A stretch of 64,000 nucleotides of DNA from Chelatococcus sp. HY11 (lineage in GTDB: Bacteria > Pseudomonadota > Alphaproteobacteria > Rhizobiales > Beijerinckiaceae): assembly GCF_018398335.1 (NCBI RefSeq), contig NZ_JAHBRX010000002.1, positions 1,240,001 to 1,304,000 on the forward strand, read 5' to 3'. Each line of letters starts with the position of its first letter. Within the stretch, counting starts at the first letter, position 1. This document shows, in pieces, positions 37,484-46,112 of the stretch. The notes beneath the pieces are model-generated. The model was not told the DNA's origin. It worked only from the letters and a program-made list of their open reading frames with translations, and made no database searches. The position numbers were made by a program, and so were the translations under genes.

Positions 37484-40119
37484 GAGAGAGCGGCAGGACC
37501 TATCCCCGCGCCACGATGCGTTTGCAACTCCACGGAGGCTTTACCTTCGATGATGCGGCCGGGGTCGTGCCTTACATGGCTGATCTCGGCATCAGCCACC
37601 TCTACACATCACCCATCCTGACCGCGCGTCCGGGCTCGACGCATGGCTATGATGTGGTCGATCCGATGACCGTCAATGTGGAACTCGGCGGAGAGCCGGG
37701 GCTCCTCCGGCTGGTGGAGAGGCTTCGCAGTCACGATATGGGCCTCATCGTCGACAGCGTGCCCAACCATATGGGGGTGGGGCGGGACAACATCTGGTGG
37801 ATGGACGTACTGGCATCGGGGCGCCACAGCGAATTCGCGCGTTTCTTCGACATTGACTGGGACGCGTATCCCCGCGTCATCCTGCCTGTCCTCGGGGATA
37901 CGCTCGACAACTGCATAGACCGCGGTGAAATCAATGTTGTACTCGACGCGGACAGCAATGCGTTGGCGATAGCCTATGGCGAGCATCATTTCCCGCTGTC
38001 GTCCAACAGCACCCCCGGTCGGCCCACATCGACCGACCCTCACGAGCCGAAAACTCCAACGGCGTCAGGTCTTCGCGCGCTGCTCGCCCGGCAACATTAT
38101 GAGCTGGTGTTCTGGCGCGAGGCGGCGAAGCGGCTGAACTGGCGCCGGTTCTTCGACATCAACGAGCTCGTGGCCGTGCGGGTCGAGGATCCTGTCGTCT
38201 TCGAAGCCACCCATGCGGCCTTGTTCAGGCTTTATGCGGAGGGGGTAATCGACGGGCTGCGCATCGACCATATCGATGGCCTGACCGATCCCTACGGCTA
38301 TTGCCGCGCCCTGCGTCAGCGCCTCGCGGATCTGGAGGCGAGACGCCCGCCGGGCGCGCCACGCGGTCCCTACGTCATCGTCGAGAAGATCCTCGCTGAA
38401 CGTGAAGACCTTCCCCAGAATTGGGGCATCGACGGCTCGACTGGCTATGACTTCATGGATGAAGTCGGGTCTTTCCTACACGATGCGGAGGGAGAGCTGC
38501 CGCTCACACGCCTTTGGCAGGAAGGGAGCGGCCGCGCGGCTGACTTCCATGCCGAGGAACGCCAGGCGCGCACGGAACTTTTGGAGGGAAGCCTGCGGCC
38601 GGAGTTCGAGCGCGCCGCGGCTGCCCTCACGGATGTAGCGCGAGGTCGCGGCCCAGTGCTTGAAAAAGAAGCGATCGGCAAAGAGGCGATCACGTCTGCG
38701 TTGAGGGCGCTCGTCATCAATTTCCCGGTCTATCGCACCTACGCAGGGGCGGCGGGAAGGCCGAAGCAGGACGCCTGGGCGATGGAGGAAGCGCTTGCCG
38801 CGGCGCGGTCATCCTGTCCGGAGGATGACGTTGCTGTTCTGGCAGAGATCGACCGTTGGCTTGGCGGCGAGGCACCGGATTCGCTGGCCTCGGGCGAAGA
38901 ACGCGACAAGCGCGTCAAGGCCATCCAGCGGTTCCAGCAACTGACGGCGCCGTTGGCCGCCAAATCCGTTGAAGATACGGCATTCTATCGATATGGCAGG
39001 CTCCTCTCGCGTAACGAAGTGGGATCGAACCCTGGTCTGTTCGCCCGCGACGCGGACGCGTTCCTGGCCCGGTCGCTCAGCCGCGGCAGGGACTATCCTG
39101 GCGCCATGCTGGCGACGGCGACCCATGACCACAAGCGCGGCGAGGATGTGCGCGCGAGACTTGCCGTGCTCTCCGAATGCGCTGAGGAATGGATGACGCA
39201 GGTCCGTGCCTGGCGCCACGACCACGGCTCCTTGCTCGCGCAGGTGGGCGCTACCGGCGAGGCTGGCGAGGACCTGATGCTGTACCAGATGATCGTCGGC
39301 GCATGGCCCTATACCCTGCGCGCTGATGACAGTGATGGTCTAAAGCTGTTTGCCGAACGCTTGGCCGGGTGGCAGGAGAAGGCGCTACGGGAGGCCAAGC
39401 TGCGCACGAGCTGGACAGCTCCCGACGACGCTTATGAAGCTGCGCAACGGCAATTCCTGTTCATGCTCCTCGATCCGACGCGATGCGCTTTCGCTGGCGA
39501 AGCTGGAGCCTTCGTTGGACGCATCGCACCGGCCGGGGCGTTGAACGGGCTCGCCCAAACCTTGCTGCGCCTCACGCTCCCCGGCGTTCCGGATACCTAT
39601 CAGGGCACGGAGTTCTGGGATTTCAGCCTTGTGGACCCGGACAATCGCCGTCCGGTCGATTTCGCGGCGCGTCAAGCCGCTCTCGCGACGCTAACGACCG
39701 CGTCCGACCGTGCCGCTTCCTGGCAGGACGGCCGCGTCAAGCAGGCTGTTGCCGCGCACGCGCTCCGCGCCAGGAAAGCACATCCAGGACTTTTTGCGGA
39801 CGGGATCTTTGAGCCTCTAACGGCGACAGGAACGCGCTCTGACAACATCTTCGCTTTCGGCCGCCAAGCTGGGAACCGGTCCGCCATTACCATTGTGAGC
39901 AGAATAGCCTTCCGGCTGCTCGGAAATTCCCCGCATATCCCAGTCGAGGCACTGGCGCAGACGCGCGTTTGTATCCCGCCGCAACTCAAGGGTCGCTATC
40001 ACGATGTGATGTCAGGTCGGACCGTGAAAATCACGAGCGATCTCCGACTAGCCGACGTGCTTCTCGACTTGCCTGTCGCTCTCCTCATCCGGGATGAGGC
40101 CGAGCCGACGATCACGTGA
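37480..40119 (+). CDS. treY: malto-oligosyltrehalose synthase
   Basis: 879 residues, GH13_26. Motifs: ISHLYTSPILTARPGSTHGYDV, VDSVPNHMGVG, nucleophile region GLRIDHIDGLTDP (about residue 260), acid/base in IVEKILAERE (about 305) and ATATHDHKRGEDVRARL. TreY turns the reducing-end link of a maltodextrin into an alpha,alpha-1,1 bond, and TreZ then releases trehalose. It is the last gene of the operon. I see no clear intrinsic terminator in the 167 bp that follow. Confidence 0.93.
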   Translation: MRESGRTYPRATMRLQLHGGFTFDDAAGVVPYMADLGISHLYTSPILTARPGSTHGYDVVDPMTVNVELGGEPGLLRLVERLRSHDMGLIVDSVPNHMGVGRDNIWWMDVLASGRHSEFARFFDIDWDAYPRVILPVLGDTLDNCIDRGEINVVLDADSNALAIAYGEHHFPLSSNSTPGRPTSTDPHEPKTPTASGLRALLARQHYELVFWREAAKRLNWRRFFDINELVAVRVEDPVVFEATHAALFRLYAEGVIDGLRIDHIDGLTDPYGYCRALRQRLADLEARRPPGAPRGPYVIVEKILAEREDLPQNWGIDGSTGYDFMDEVGSFLHDAEGELPLTRLWQEGSGRAADFHAEERQARTELLEGSLRPEFERAAAALTDVARGRGPVLEKEAIGKEAITSALRALVINFPVYRTYAGAAGRPKQDAWAMEEALAAARSSCPEDDVAVLAEIDRWLGGEAPDSLASGEERDKRVKAIQRFQQLTAPLAAKSVEDTAFYRYGRLLSRNEVGSNPGLFARDADAFLARSLSRGRDYPGAMLATATHDHKRGEDVRARLAVLSECAEEWMTQVRAWRHDHGSLLAQVGATGEAGEDLMLYQMIVGAWPYTLRADDSDGLKLFAERLAGWQEKALREAKLRTSWTAPDDAYEAAQRQFLFMLLDPTRCAFAGEAGAFVGRIAPAGALNGLAQTLLRLTLPGVPDTYQGTEFWDFSLVDPDNRRPVDFAARQAALATLTTASDRAASWQDGRVKQAVAAHALRARKAHPGLFADGIFEPLTATGTRSDNIFAFGRQAGNRSAITIVSRIAFRLLGNSPHIPVEALAQTRVCIPPQLKGRYHDVMSGRTVKITSDLRLADVLLDLPVALLIRDEAEPTIT

Positions 40120-40203
40120 AGCGCAACAATCGCGTGGCCCACTCTCTATGCGACAAAGCATGCCGTCGGCTGCAACTTTTGAACGAACGCGAACGATCAA
40201 TCG

Positions 40204-40229
40204 GGAACATACCGACCAGCCGGGGCGTT
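40204..40229 (+). promoter_or_regulatory. EcfG-type promoter of the 62-residue gene
   Basis: GGAAC (40204-40208), 17-bp spacer, CGTT (40226-40229), a perfect match 57 bp before the start at 40287. Confidence 0.65.
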
Positions 40230-40286
40230 TAATAGGGTCGAAGTTTATCGACCGATCTGTGAGCCTCCAAGAACGAGGAGGAAGAC

Positions 40287-40475
40287 ATGCCTCTGATATC
40301 ACAGAATCAAGCCGAGGATTCACGCGCTATTGTTGAGCGCGAGCTTCAGAAAAAGCAACACACTCAGTCGGAAAAAAACCAACAGCCGTTGCTGGCGGAA
40401 AAGGACGATCGAGGAACGGAGGCTGCGCGTCGACGAATATTTGATGAAAATAGAAAAAATTCGCAGTCGCGTTAG
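40287..40475 (+). CDS. small hydrophilic protein, unknown function
   Basis: A 62-residue, strongly charged protein (MPLISQNQAEDSRAIVEREL onward) rich in Gln, Glu, Lys and Arg, predicted to be helical or disordered, with no membrane segment. I do not recognise a family. Two signals make it a real gene: a strong GAGGAGGAA ribosome site just before the ATG and a perfect EcfG-type box 57 bp upstream. The stop codon sits inside an inverted repeat (CGCGTT/AACGCG, 40468-40481). It was probably missed or called hypothetical before; a stress-protective hydrophilin-like role is possible but speculative. Confidence 0.65.
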   Translation: MPLISQNQAEDSRAIVERELQKKQHTQSEKNQQPLLAEKDDRGTEAARRRIFDENRKNSQSR

Positions 40476-40691
40476 AACGCGCCCTCCGACATTCTCGTAT
40501 GCTTATAGCCGATCATTCTCTCAGGTGCGATCGAATGCTAAACTGCGTTCGCGTCCTATTTCCACTTTTTGCCTGTCGATGGCAGAACTTTTGCGCATAT
40601 CAATAGTACAAGGCCAACGGCGCTCATTCAAAAAGGGTAACCGCAGACGGGAGGGCCGTCCACGGTCACTTCTCGGATCAGGGGCGCAGTG

Positions 40692-41294
40692 TTATGGGAG
40701 GCGATAAACATCGCGTTCGCGCCTGATCTCATCGGGCGTAAATGGTGGCGAAGCTTCATCAAATCTGCTCCAGCCCGCGTCGCGATAGACCTGCTCGCGC
40801 TTGTTCAAGTCGACAGCATTTCGCCTCTCCAGAATGTTGCGCGCTTCCGCCGCCATCGTCTCTTCGACGCGGGCAGTGACTAGGGAGCCGCCGCGTCGGA
40901 CACCTTCTGCATAAAGGTTTGCGTCGCGCTCGGGAATGCCGGCGCCTGTCATCGATCCGATCAACCCGCCGGCCGCTCCTCCAACTGCCGCTCCAGCCAA
41001 GGCGCCGGCGCCCGTTGCCGCGAGCCAGCCAGCGGCAACGACAGGCCCTACACCGGGGATCGCCATGATCCCCAGGCCGGTGAGAAGACCACCGACGCCG
41101 CCAACCGCGGCTCCGACACCGGCGCCTATTCCGGCGTCTTCCGCAGCGTCGGAATCGGTAACGCGATCACGCCCTTCGGCGTTATTGGCCATAATGCTGA
41201 TATCGTCAGTGGGAATACCAGAATTCTCAAGGTCGCGAACAGCTTCTCTGGCGGTCGTGTAGTCGTCAAAAAGCGCCGATACGGTCGTCTTCAT
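40692..41294 (-). CDS. glycine-zipper general stress protein
   Basis: 200 residues. The N-terminal about 45 residues (TTVSALFDDYTTAREAVRDL) resemble the general-stress/YflT-like domain (DUF1269 or GSP17M type). The middle is a long Gly/Ala-rich glycine-zipper hydrophobic block (about residues 62-135) able to insert in a membrane, and the C-terminal part is charged. The ATG at 41294 follows AAGGA; the longer in-frame start is not supported. It lies 25 bp after the small secreted-protein gene, so both probably share the EcfG-type promoter at 41668-41692. Confidence 0.8.
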   Translation of the reverse strand: MKTTVSALFDDYTTAREAVRDLENSGIPTDDISIMANNAEGRDRVTDSDAAEDAGIGAGVGAAVGGVGGLLTGLGIMAIPGVGPVVAAGWLAATGAGALAGAAVGGAAGGLIGSMTGAGIPERDANLYAEGVRRGGSLVTARVEETMAAEARNILERRNAVDLNKREQVYRDAGWSRFDEASPPFTPDEIRRERDVYRLP

Positions 41295-41319
41295 GGCAAA
41301 TTCCTTTAGAAAACTCTGC

Positions 41320-41631
41320 CTACTTCGGAAGGACGTTTCCCTGGTAATCAAGGCTCACGTCATGAGTTGCGCCGCCTTTTGTCGCCTTGCCGCGCCAGAC
41401 GCCATCGTTGTCTTTCGCGAGACCGGTGATGTTCGTGAAGCCTGCATCGCCGAGGCGAGACCGCGCTTGCGACTCAGTGAAGCTATTGGCGCCCGCGGCA
41501 GGCGCTCCGGGATTGTTGGCGCCAGGCGACGTCACCGCAGGCGTGCCTGGATTGGTATTGGCTGGCGGTGTCTGAGCATTGGCTGCAACAAAAGATGCAG
41601 CAACAATGGCAGCGGTGAGTACCGTTCTCAT
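41320..41631 (-). CDS. small secreted protein, PepSY-like C-terminus
   Basis: 103 residues. The ATG at 41631 follows AGGA and gives a signal peptide, MRTVLTAAIVAASFVAANAQ. A Pro/Asn/Gly/Ala linker comes next. The last 50 residues (FTESQARSRLGDAGFTNI, then LDYQGNV) resemble a PepSY-like fold common in small periplasmic proteins of rhizobia. It is probably periplasmic and of unknown activity, and is the first gene behind a perfect EcfG box. Confidence 0.75.
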   Translation of the reverse strand: MRTVLTAAIVAASFVAANAQTPPANTNPGTPAVTSPGANNPGAPAAGANSFTESQARSRLGDAGFTNITGLAKDNDGVWRGKATKGGATHDVSLDYQGNVLPK

Positions 41632-41667
41632 GGCATGTATCCTGCTCATTTTCTAATCGCATAAGTT

Positions 41668-41692
41668 AACGATCTTAAATGGGCAGTGTTCC
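41668..41692 (-). promoter_or_regulatory. EcfG-type promoter of the secreted protein/glycine-zipper pair
   Basis: On the minus strand GGAAC (41692-41688), 16-bp spacer, CGTT (41671-41668), a perfect match 36 bp before the start at 41631. Confidence 0.65.
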
Positions 41693-42293
41693 ACAACGCG
41701 CACAATATTTTATTCATATGAAATGCTTGGCTTGAAGCAAATCACCCGCTTGGCGGATTTTTTGGATTGAGAGCTGTTTATCGCTCTTCATAAGCCGCGC
41801 TTGTGAAAATTGGACCGATAAGGCCGCGAGAGAAAAAAGGCCACGCCTAGCCGCAGCGAAGGTCGATCAGCCGACCACCGGCCTCTCGAATTGCCGTTAA
41901 GAAAAACTGAATTTCGAACTGCAGGCGGTTACAGGACGATCGACCTCAATTTAACTCGAAAAACTTCATCGATGATTAGGGACAATCGATTTCTGCCGAT
42001 GAACGATATTCTATCTATATATTTATGTTGAATAGGCGAGGTTGCGGCGTAAAGGTAAGATACTCGACTGGCAATTCGTTGCCCGCAGCAGGAAATCGGA
42101 AAAACTACCGCGTTTACCATCCCCTTAATGTCCGATTGACACGCCACGACCTCGTAAAGAAAGTCGCGCCTCGCCATAAAGGTTCCCGGGTTCGTGCACG
42201 GAGCCGCTTGGCAGGCCGTAATTTCTAAGTTTCAGCGCGCAACCAAAAGACTATGCTCTATTCCGCGAAACGCGCTGTTTCTGGACGCGGACT
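41693..42293. other. AT-rich intergenic region, no gene seen
   Basis: About 600 bp with clearly lower GC than the flanks. Short frames on both strands have neither ribosome sites nor recognisable sequence. Repetitive AT stretches such as that around 42005-42025 are present. A small RNA cannot be excluded. Confidence 0.45.
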
Positions 42294-42324
42294 CGTGACT
42301 CTCTACCTAAGAATTGGAGTCACG
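42294..42324 (-). other. hairpin across the SDR stop codon
   Basis: CGTGACTC (42294-42301) and GAGTCACG (42317-42324) form a perfect 8-bp stem with a 15-nt loop, covering the stop codon of the SDR gene. There is no T-tract after it, so it is not a classical terminator. Confidence 0.4.
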
Positions 42325-43204
42325 CAACTCCCTTTCCGCCGGTAACCCCATAAACCTCGCCCGTGATAAAGCTGGCTTCCGGCGAGGCCAATAGGACGTA
42401 GACCGGCGCTAACTCTACGGGTTGGCCAGGGCGGCCAAAATCACTGTCCTTGCCGAAATTCCGAACCTTCTCATCAGGCTGACCGCCGCTCGGCTGCAGC
42501 ACCGTCCAGATAGGACCAGGCGCGACGGCGTTGACCCGTATGCCCTTTTCGATGAGTTTTTTGGAGAGCGCCTTTGTGTAAGCTACAATTCCCGCTTTCG
42601 TGGTCGCGTAGTCGAGCAGGATCGGTGATGGCTGATAAGCCTGGATCGAAGCCGTCGTGATCACAGCAGCACCAGCCGGCATACGCGGCAGCGCAGCTTG
42701 AACAATCCAATGCATGGCGTACAGATTGGTCTTCATGGTGTGGTCGAAATCAGCGGTGCTTACTTCCGCAACCTCGTCTCGGTACTGCTGCCGAGCCGCG
42801 TTGATGACCAGAATATCGAGACCACCCAATTCGGAGACCGTCCGCGCGACGAGCTGATGGCACCAGCCCTCGTCCTTAATGTCTCCTGGCAAGGCTAAAG
42901 CTTGCCGGCCCTCCGCCTTGATCAGGGCAATGACCTCTTTGGCATCCGGCTCTTCATCGGGCAGGTAGCAGATGGCAACGTCCGCGCCCTCTCGTGCAAA
43001 TGCGATGGCCACCGCTCGACCTATGCCGGAATCGCCACCCGTAACCAGGGCCTTGCGCCCCGCAAGCTTGCCAGAGCCTCGATAGCTTTCTTCTCCGTGG
43101 TCCGGCAAGGGATCCATTTTACGCGCAAGCCCAGGCATTGCTTGTGGTTGGCTGGGGAACGGAGGGCTTGGATACTGCCCGCGGGGATCCTGCAACGTAG
43201 CCAT
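42320..43204 (-). CDS. SDR-family oxidoreductase, YhxC/YdaD general-stress type
   Basis: 294 residues with a 45-residue Pro-rich extension before the Rossmann fold, as in Bacillus general-stress SDRs (YdaD/YhxC). Motifs: TGGDSGIGRA, ICYLPDEEPDA, VINAARQQ, catalytic YATTK in LLDYATTKAGIVAYTK, and the RVNAVAPGPIWT loop. Unlike the SDR at 2993 it has a complete active site. The ATG at 43204 follows AAAGG. A GGAAC-N16-CATT box (one mismatch) lies 36 bp upstream. The substrate is unknown. Confidence 0.88.
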   Translation of the reverse strand: MATLQDPRGQYPSPPFPSQPQAMPGLARKMDPLPDHGEESYRGSGKLAGRKALVTGGDSGIGRAVAIAFAREGADVAICYLPDEEPDAKEVIALIKAEGRQALALPGDIKDEGWCHQLVARTVSELGGLDILVINAARQQYRDEVAEVSTADFDHTMKTNLYAMHWIVQAALPRMPAGAAVITTASIQAYQPSPILLDYATTKAGIVAYTKALSKKLIEKGIRVNAVAPGPIWTVLQPSGGQPDEKVRNFGKDSDFGRPGQPVELAPVYVLLASPEASFITGEVYGVTGGKGVA

Positions 43205-43240
43205 GACGGCACCTTTCGTGATTGATGGGGTCGTGAGAAC

Positions 43241-43265
43241 AATGCAACAGGATCGGCCCCGTTCC
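43241..43265 (-). promoter_or_regulatory. EcfG-like promoter of the SDR gene
   Basis: GGAAC (43265-43261), 16-bp spacer, CATT (43244-43241) on the minus strand, 36 bp before the start codon. One mismatch to CGTT, but the spacing to the gene equals that of the perfect boxes. Confidence 0.45.
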
Positions 43266-43320
43266 GTCTTGATGTTGCAAAGCATGAGGCCTGCCGAAAG
43301 GAGCACCGTTCCGGCGAACA

Positions 43321-43355
43321 GAAAAAGCCCGCTACGCCACTCCGCAGCGGGCTTT
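43321..43355 (-). terminator. intrinsic terminator behind the membrane-protein gene
   Basis: AAAGCCCGCT (43324-43333) pairs with AGCGGGCTTT (43346-43355), a perfect 10-bp stem with a 12-nt loop. On the minus transcript it is followed by a run of T, 18 bp after the stop of the 43374-44288 gene. Confidence 0.8.
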
Positions 43356-43373
43356 AAAGGTGACGCGTTCAGG

Positions 43374-44288
43374 CTATCGACGGGTTAGGAAGATAGCCTC
43401 TTCATCATCCCGTTGCTTTCCGCCGAGTGCCGCAGCCGCGCTCGCGACAAAGGCGCCGATCATCAGGGATAAAGCGCTCAAGAGAGCAACAGTGGCGCTT
43501 GCCTTACGAGCTGTGTCGGCCGCCTGCTGTGCTCTCACCTTGGCATCATCGGCCTGGGCAAGGACGGTATCGACGCGGGCCTTGGCATCAGCCTCAGCTA
43601 GACCGGTACGAGCCGCGACAAGTTGCGCGAGGTAAGTCTTGTCCGCTTCTGTAATTTGCCCGGCCGTCGCGCTGCTGATCAGGATGCGGGAAGCCTGAGC
43701 CGCCGCGGCCGCATCGCCTTCCGCGCCTGGGGCGCTGAGACGTGACGCATCAGCGGGACGGAACAAGGAGTCGACAAAGTAGGAAGTCGCTTCCCCACTG
43801 CTTCCTCCAGCGGCTGTCGCTGCGGCGCCTGTCCCGGCCGTGATAGTACCCACCGCGATAGTCGAGGCGGCTTTCACTCCGGAACCGGCGACCGAGGTAA
43901 GCGCCGACCCAAGCACCAGAACCACTAGCAAGGTCGCTAAGGTCCAGGCGAGAAATCCGTGGGCGGTGTCACGGAAATAGGTCTCGTCGGTGTGGACGCC
44001 AACCCATTTCGTGCGCAACCGCCCCGTGAGATAGCCGCCGAGACCTGACGAGAGCCATTGCACCACGACCAACCAGACTGCTGTTGATGCGGCGACTGTG
44101 GTGAAGGACGCGCTCTCGCCGGACCACGGTGAAACCATCGTCAGGCCTAATCCAGTCCCTAGGAGCATGAGGACGAATGTCAGCGCTGACGCGGCGAACG
44201 CACCCGCGATGATAGGTCCCCAGCTCACAGCTGAGGTCCTCGATTCCGCGGATGTCGAGACCTCCAGAGGCGATGTCGATGAAGGCAT
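43374..44288 (-). CDS. multi-pass membrane protein, PhnA-like annotation family
   Basis: 304 residues. Hydrophobic segments lie at about residues 24-50, 62-85, 108-132 and 265-290. Between the third and fourth is a long Ala/Thr/Gly-rich and then helical, charged stretch (AEADAKARVDTVLAQADDAK) that may be extracytoplasmic or coiled coil. Homologous rhizobial proteins are often labelled PhnA-like, but nothing here supports a phosphonate role. The ATG has GGAGG, which overlaps the stop of the 25-residue gene upstream, so the two are translated as a pair. Confidence 0.72.
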   Translation of the reverse strand: MPSSTSPLEVSTSAESRTSAVSWGPIIAGAFAASALTFVLMLLGTGLGLTMVSPWSGESASFTTVAASTAVWLVVVQWLSSGLGGYLTGRLRTKWVGVHTDETYFRDTAHGFLAWTLATLLVVLVLGSALTSVAGSGVKAASTIAVGTITAGTGAAATAAGGSSGEATSYFVDSLFRPADASRLSAPGAEGDAAAAAQASRILISSATAGQITEADKTYLAQLVAARTGLAEADAKARVDTVLAQADDAKVRAQQAADTARKASATVALLSALSLMIGAFVASAAAALGGKQRDDEEAIFLTRR

Positions 44289-44297
44289 GGCTTCCTC

Positions 44298-44375
44298 CTA
44301 TCGCATGAAGAGCATGATCAGGATAATGATCGGAATCGGGATGCCGAGCAGCCAAAGAAGAATTCCGCGACCCAT
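44298..44375 (-). CDS. 25-residue hydrophobic membrane peptide
   Basis: The frame encodes MGRGILLWLLGIPIPIIILI plus MLFMR. It has a strong AAGGGGG site before the ATG at 44375, and its stop TAG runs straight into the GGAGG site of the next gene 9 bp on. It is one transmembrane helix with a conserved-looking IPIP kink and a positively charged end. I recall very similar short frames in other rhizobial stress regions, but cannot check this here. It is probably a partner or regulator of the larger membrane protein. Confidence 0.65.
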   Translation of the reverse strand: MGRGILLWLLGIPIPIIILIMLFMR

Positions 44376-44478
44376 GAGCGCCCCCTTTCGGGATTAGTGT
44401 GGTCTCGCTACGCTTGGCAGGCGCGCGTTCGACACCACAGATGATGTCTAGTTGAAAGAATTCACATGATACTATGAA

Positions 44479-44970
44479 CTACGCAGCCTTGGCGTTTACG
44501 GATCGCTCCGCCAGCTGCGTCAAAAGCTTGTCCGTCTTTATTTCCTCCTGCAGGGTTTGCTCGAGGAGCTTTGCGGCATCCTTCAGGCCAAGCTGTCCCG
44601 CCCAGGTCTTGAGCGTGCCATAGCGGGCGATTTCATAATGCTCGACCGCCTGCGCGGAGGCAGTCAGGCCCGCGTCCAGGGCTGGCGAAGCGGCAAACTC
44701 CTCCATGACCTCCTTGCCCTCCTCGACTATGCCGAGAATGGCGTCGCAGGTCTTGCCGCGCGCAGGTTTATCGATCATCTCGAAAATCTGCTGGAGGCGC
44801 TCGACATGGGTTTCAGTCTCGTCACGGTGCGCGAGAAAAGCCTGTTTCAACTCGTTCGAGGACGCGCTTCGGGCCATCTTGGGCAGCGCTTTTAAGATCT
44901 GCTTTTCTGCATAAAGGATATCTTTCAGCGTCTCGTGGAAAAGCATTTCGAGATTTTGCGCTTTAGCCAT
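44479..44970 (-). CDS. ferritin-like DUF892 protein (YciE/YciF family)
   Basis: 163 residues, the full length of the family. It is a four-helix ferritin-like bundle with metal-ligand patterns LFHETLKDILYAEKQIL, HRDETETHVERLQQIF and AVEHYEIARYGTL. The ATG at 44970 follows GAGGAG by 6 bp. YciF-like proteins are induced in general stress of enterobacteria and rhizobia; the activity is unproven, perhaps iron or peroxide handling. It lies next to manganese catalase, a frequent partner. A fragment of a second copy is at 50125-50192. Confidence 0.88.
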   Translation of the reverse strand: MAKAQNLEMLFHETLKDILYAEKQILKALPKMARSASSNELKQAFLAHRDETETHVERLQQIFEMIDKPARGKTCDAILGIVEEGKEVMEEFAASPALDAGLTASAQAVEHYEIARYGTLKTWAGQLGLKDAAKLLEQTLQEEIKTDKLLTQLAERSVNAKAA

Positions 44971-45114
44971 CGTCATCTCCTCATGTAGGGATGTTGCGTA
45001 AATACGCAGGCGAAGCAGTTGTTCCCCCGAGCAAAGCTGGTCATTGTACGGGTGTTTCCCTGCGGAGCGGAGTATAGGAGGCGGCGTCCTCATCCTTCGC
45101 GCCAGCTGAGGGTG

Positions 45115-46041
45115 TCATCGGGACTTTTTCCAAAGTTTTGTCGCGATTTCAAACATTTCCTCAGGTGCGTAGTCTGGCGTGAACGCGGATGGCGTGCCTG
45201 TGAGGTCATGGATTTTGCCCCCGTCAGGGGCTCCTTCGACGATTTCAAGCTCACCCGGCGGATCCAGAGGGAGGGCTACCTCGCCATTGCCCCAAATGCC
45301 GGCCATCTCCTCATAGTCGCCAGGGCTGAAGGTGTAGAGGCGGCGGTGGGATCCCTCCGCAAGATACTTTTGGCATTCAGGTATCTTATCCAACGGGATG
45401 TTGGGCGTGGGTAAGAATCTCTCCAGCTCGACGCCCGTAATTTTCTTTAATGCCAATGCATAGGCGTGAGCGTGAACAGAGCCTCTCACGAGCAGATAGC
45501 CGCACACCTCACGGCCGGTCGGATCGGTCAAACTTTCATAGACACGCAGCTTGTGCAGCCGCGCCCCGCACTCAAGATGGAAATTGTGCAGGAGATCGAC
45601 CACGACATTGCCCGTCGTCGTGACCATATCGGCATTCCACGACATCGCGTTGCTATTGATAGGCATTGCGCCGCCGGCATGGGAGAAAAACGCACCCGCG
45701 AGCCGCGCGTCTTTCATCATTTCGTATGGAGCGCCGGATATGTCCCCGCCATCTCCAGAATCACCGGCCTCCGGATCCGGACCATTGGCGAGCATAGCGA
45801 CACCATTGCTGACCAGTTCCACATGGCCGAGCTCCTCCGCGGTAATGGCCGCGACCAAGCTGTAGAATGGCCGCAACTTGCTTTTGCTACGGAAGTTAAA
45901 ACTTTGAAACAAGTAGTTGCCGAGCGTTGACATTTCTCCATATTTACCACCGAGCAGCTCTTGCAGTGCCGCGGCGGCATTCGGATCCTGAGATTTAGGA
46001 GCAGGTAATTCGATCTGAAGCTTATCAATACGTAAAAACAT
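45115..46041 (-). CDS. manganese catalase
   Basis: 308 residues beginning MFLRIDKLQIELP, the typical N-terminus, so I use the ATG at 46041 (GGAGG upstream) and not the longer frame. The dimanganese site residues are in the first helix region (GGKYGEMSTLGNYLFQSFNF), the EELGH motif of AAITAEELGHVELV, and the second helix pair DLLHNFHLECGARLHKLRVYE. It breaks down hydrogen peroxide to water and oxygen in the cytoplasm without haem. A perfect EcfG-type box lies 47 bp upstream. Confidence 0.93.
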   Translation of the reverse strand: MFLRIDKLQIELPAPKSQDPNAAAALQELLGGKYGEMSTLGNYLFQSFNFRSKSKLRPFYSLVAAITAEELGHVELVSNGVAMLANGPDPEAGDSGDGGDISGAPYEMMKDARLAGAFFSHAGGAMPINSNAMSWNADMVTTTGNVVVDLLHNFHLECGARLHKLRVYESLTDPTGREVCGYLLVRGSVHAHAYALALKKITGVELERFLPTPNIPLDKIPECQKYLAEGSHRRLYTFSPGDYEEMAGIWGNGEVALPLDPPGELEIVEGAPDGGKIHDLTGTPSAFTPDYAPEEMFEIATKLWKKSR

Positions 46042-46087
46042 TCCGGCCTCCTCCAGGTGGCGCTGGGCAGACGCGCGCTTTACCTGC

Positions 46088-46112
46088 AACGAACCGGATA
46101 GCGTTATGTTCC
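46088..46112 (-). promoter_or_regulatory. EcfG-type promoter of manganese catalase
   Basis: On the minus strand GGAAC (46112-46108), 16-bp spacer, CGTT (46091-46088), a perfect match 47 bp before the start. Confidence 0.65.
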
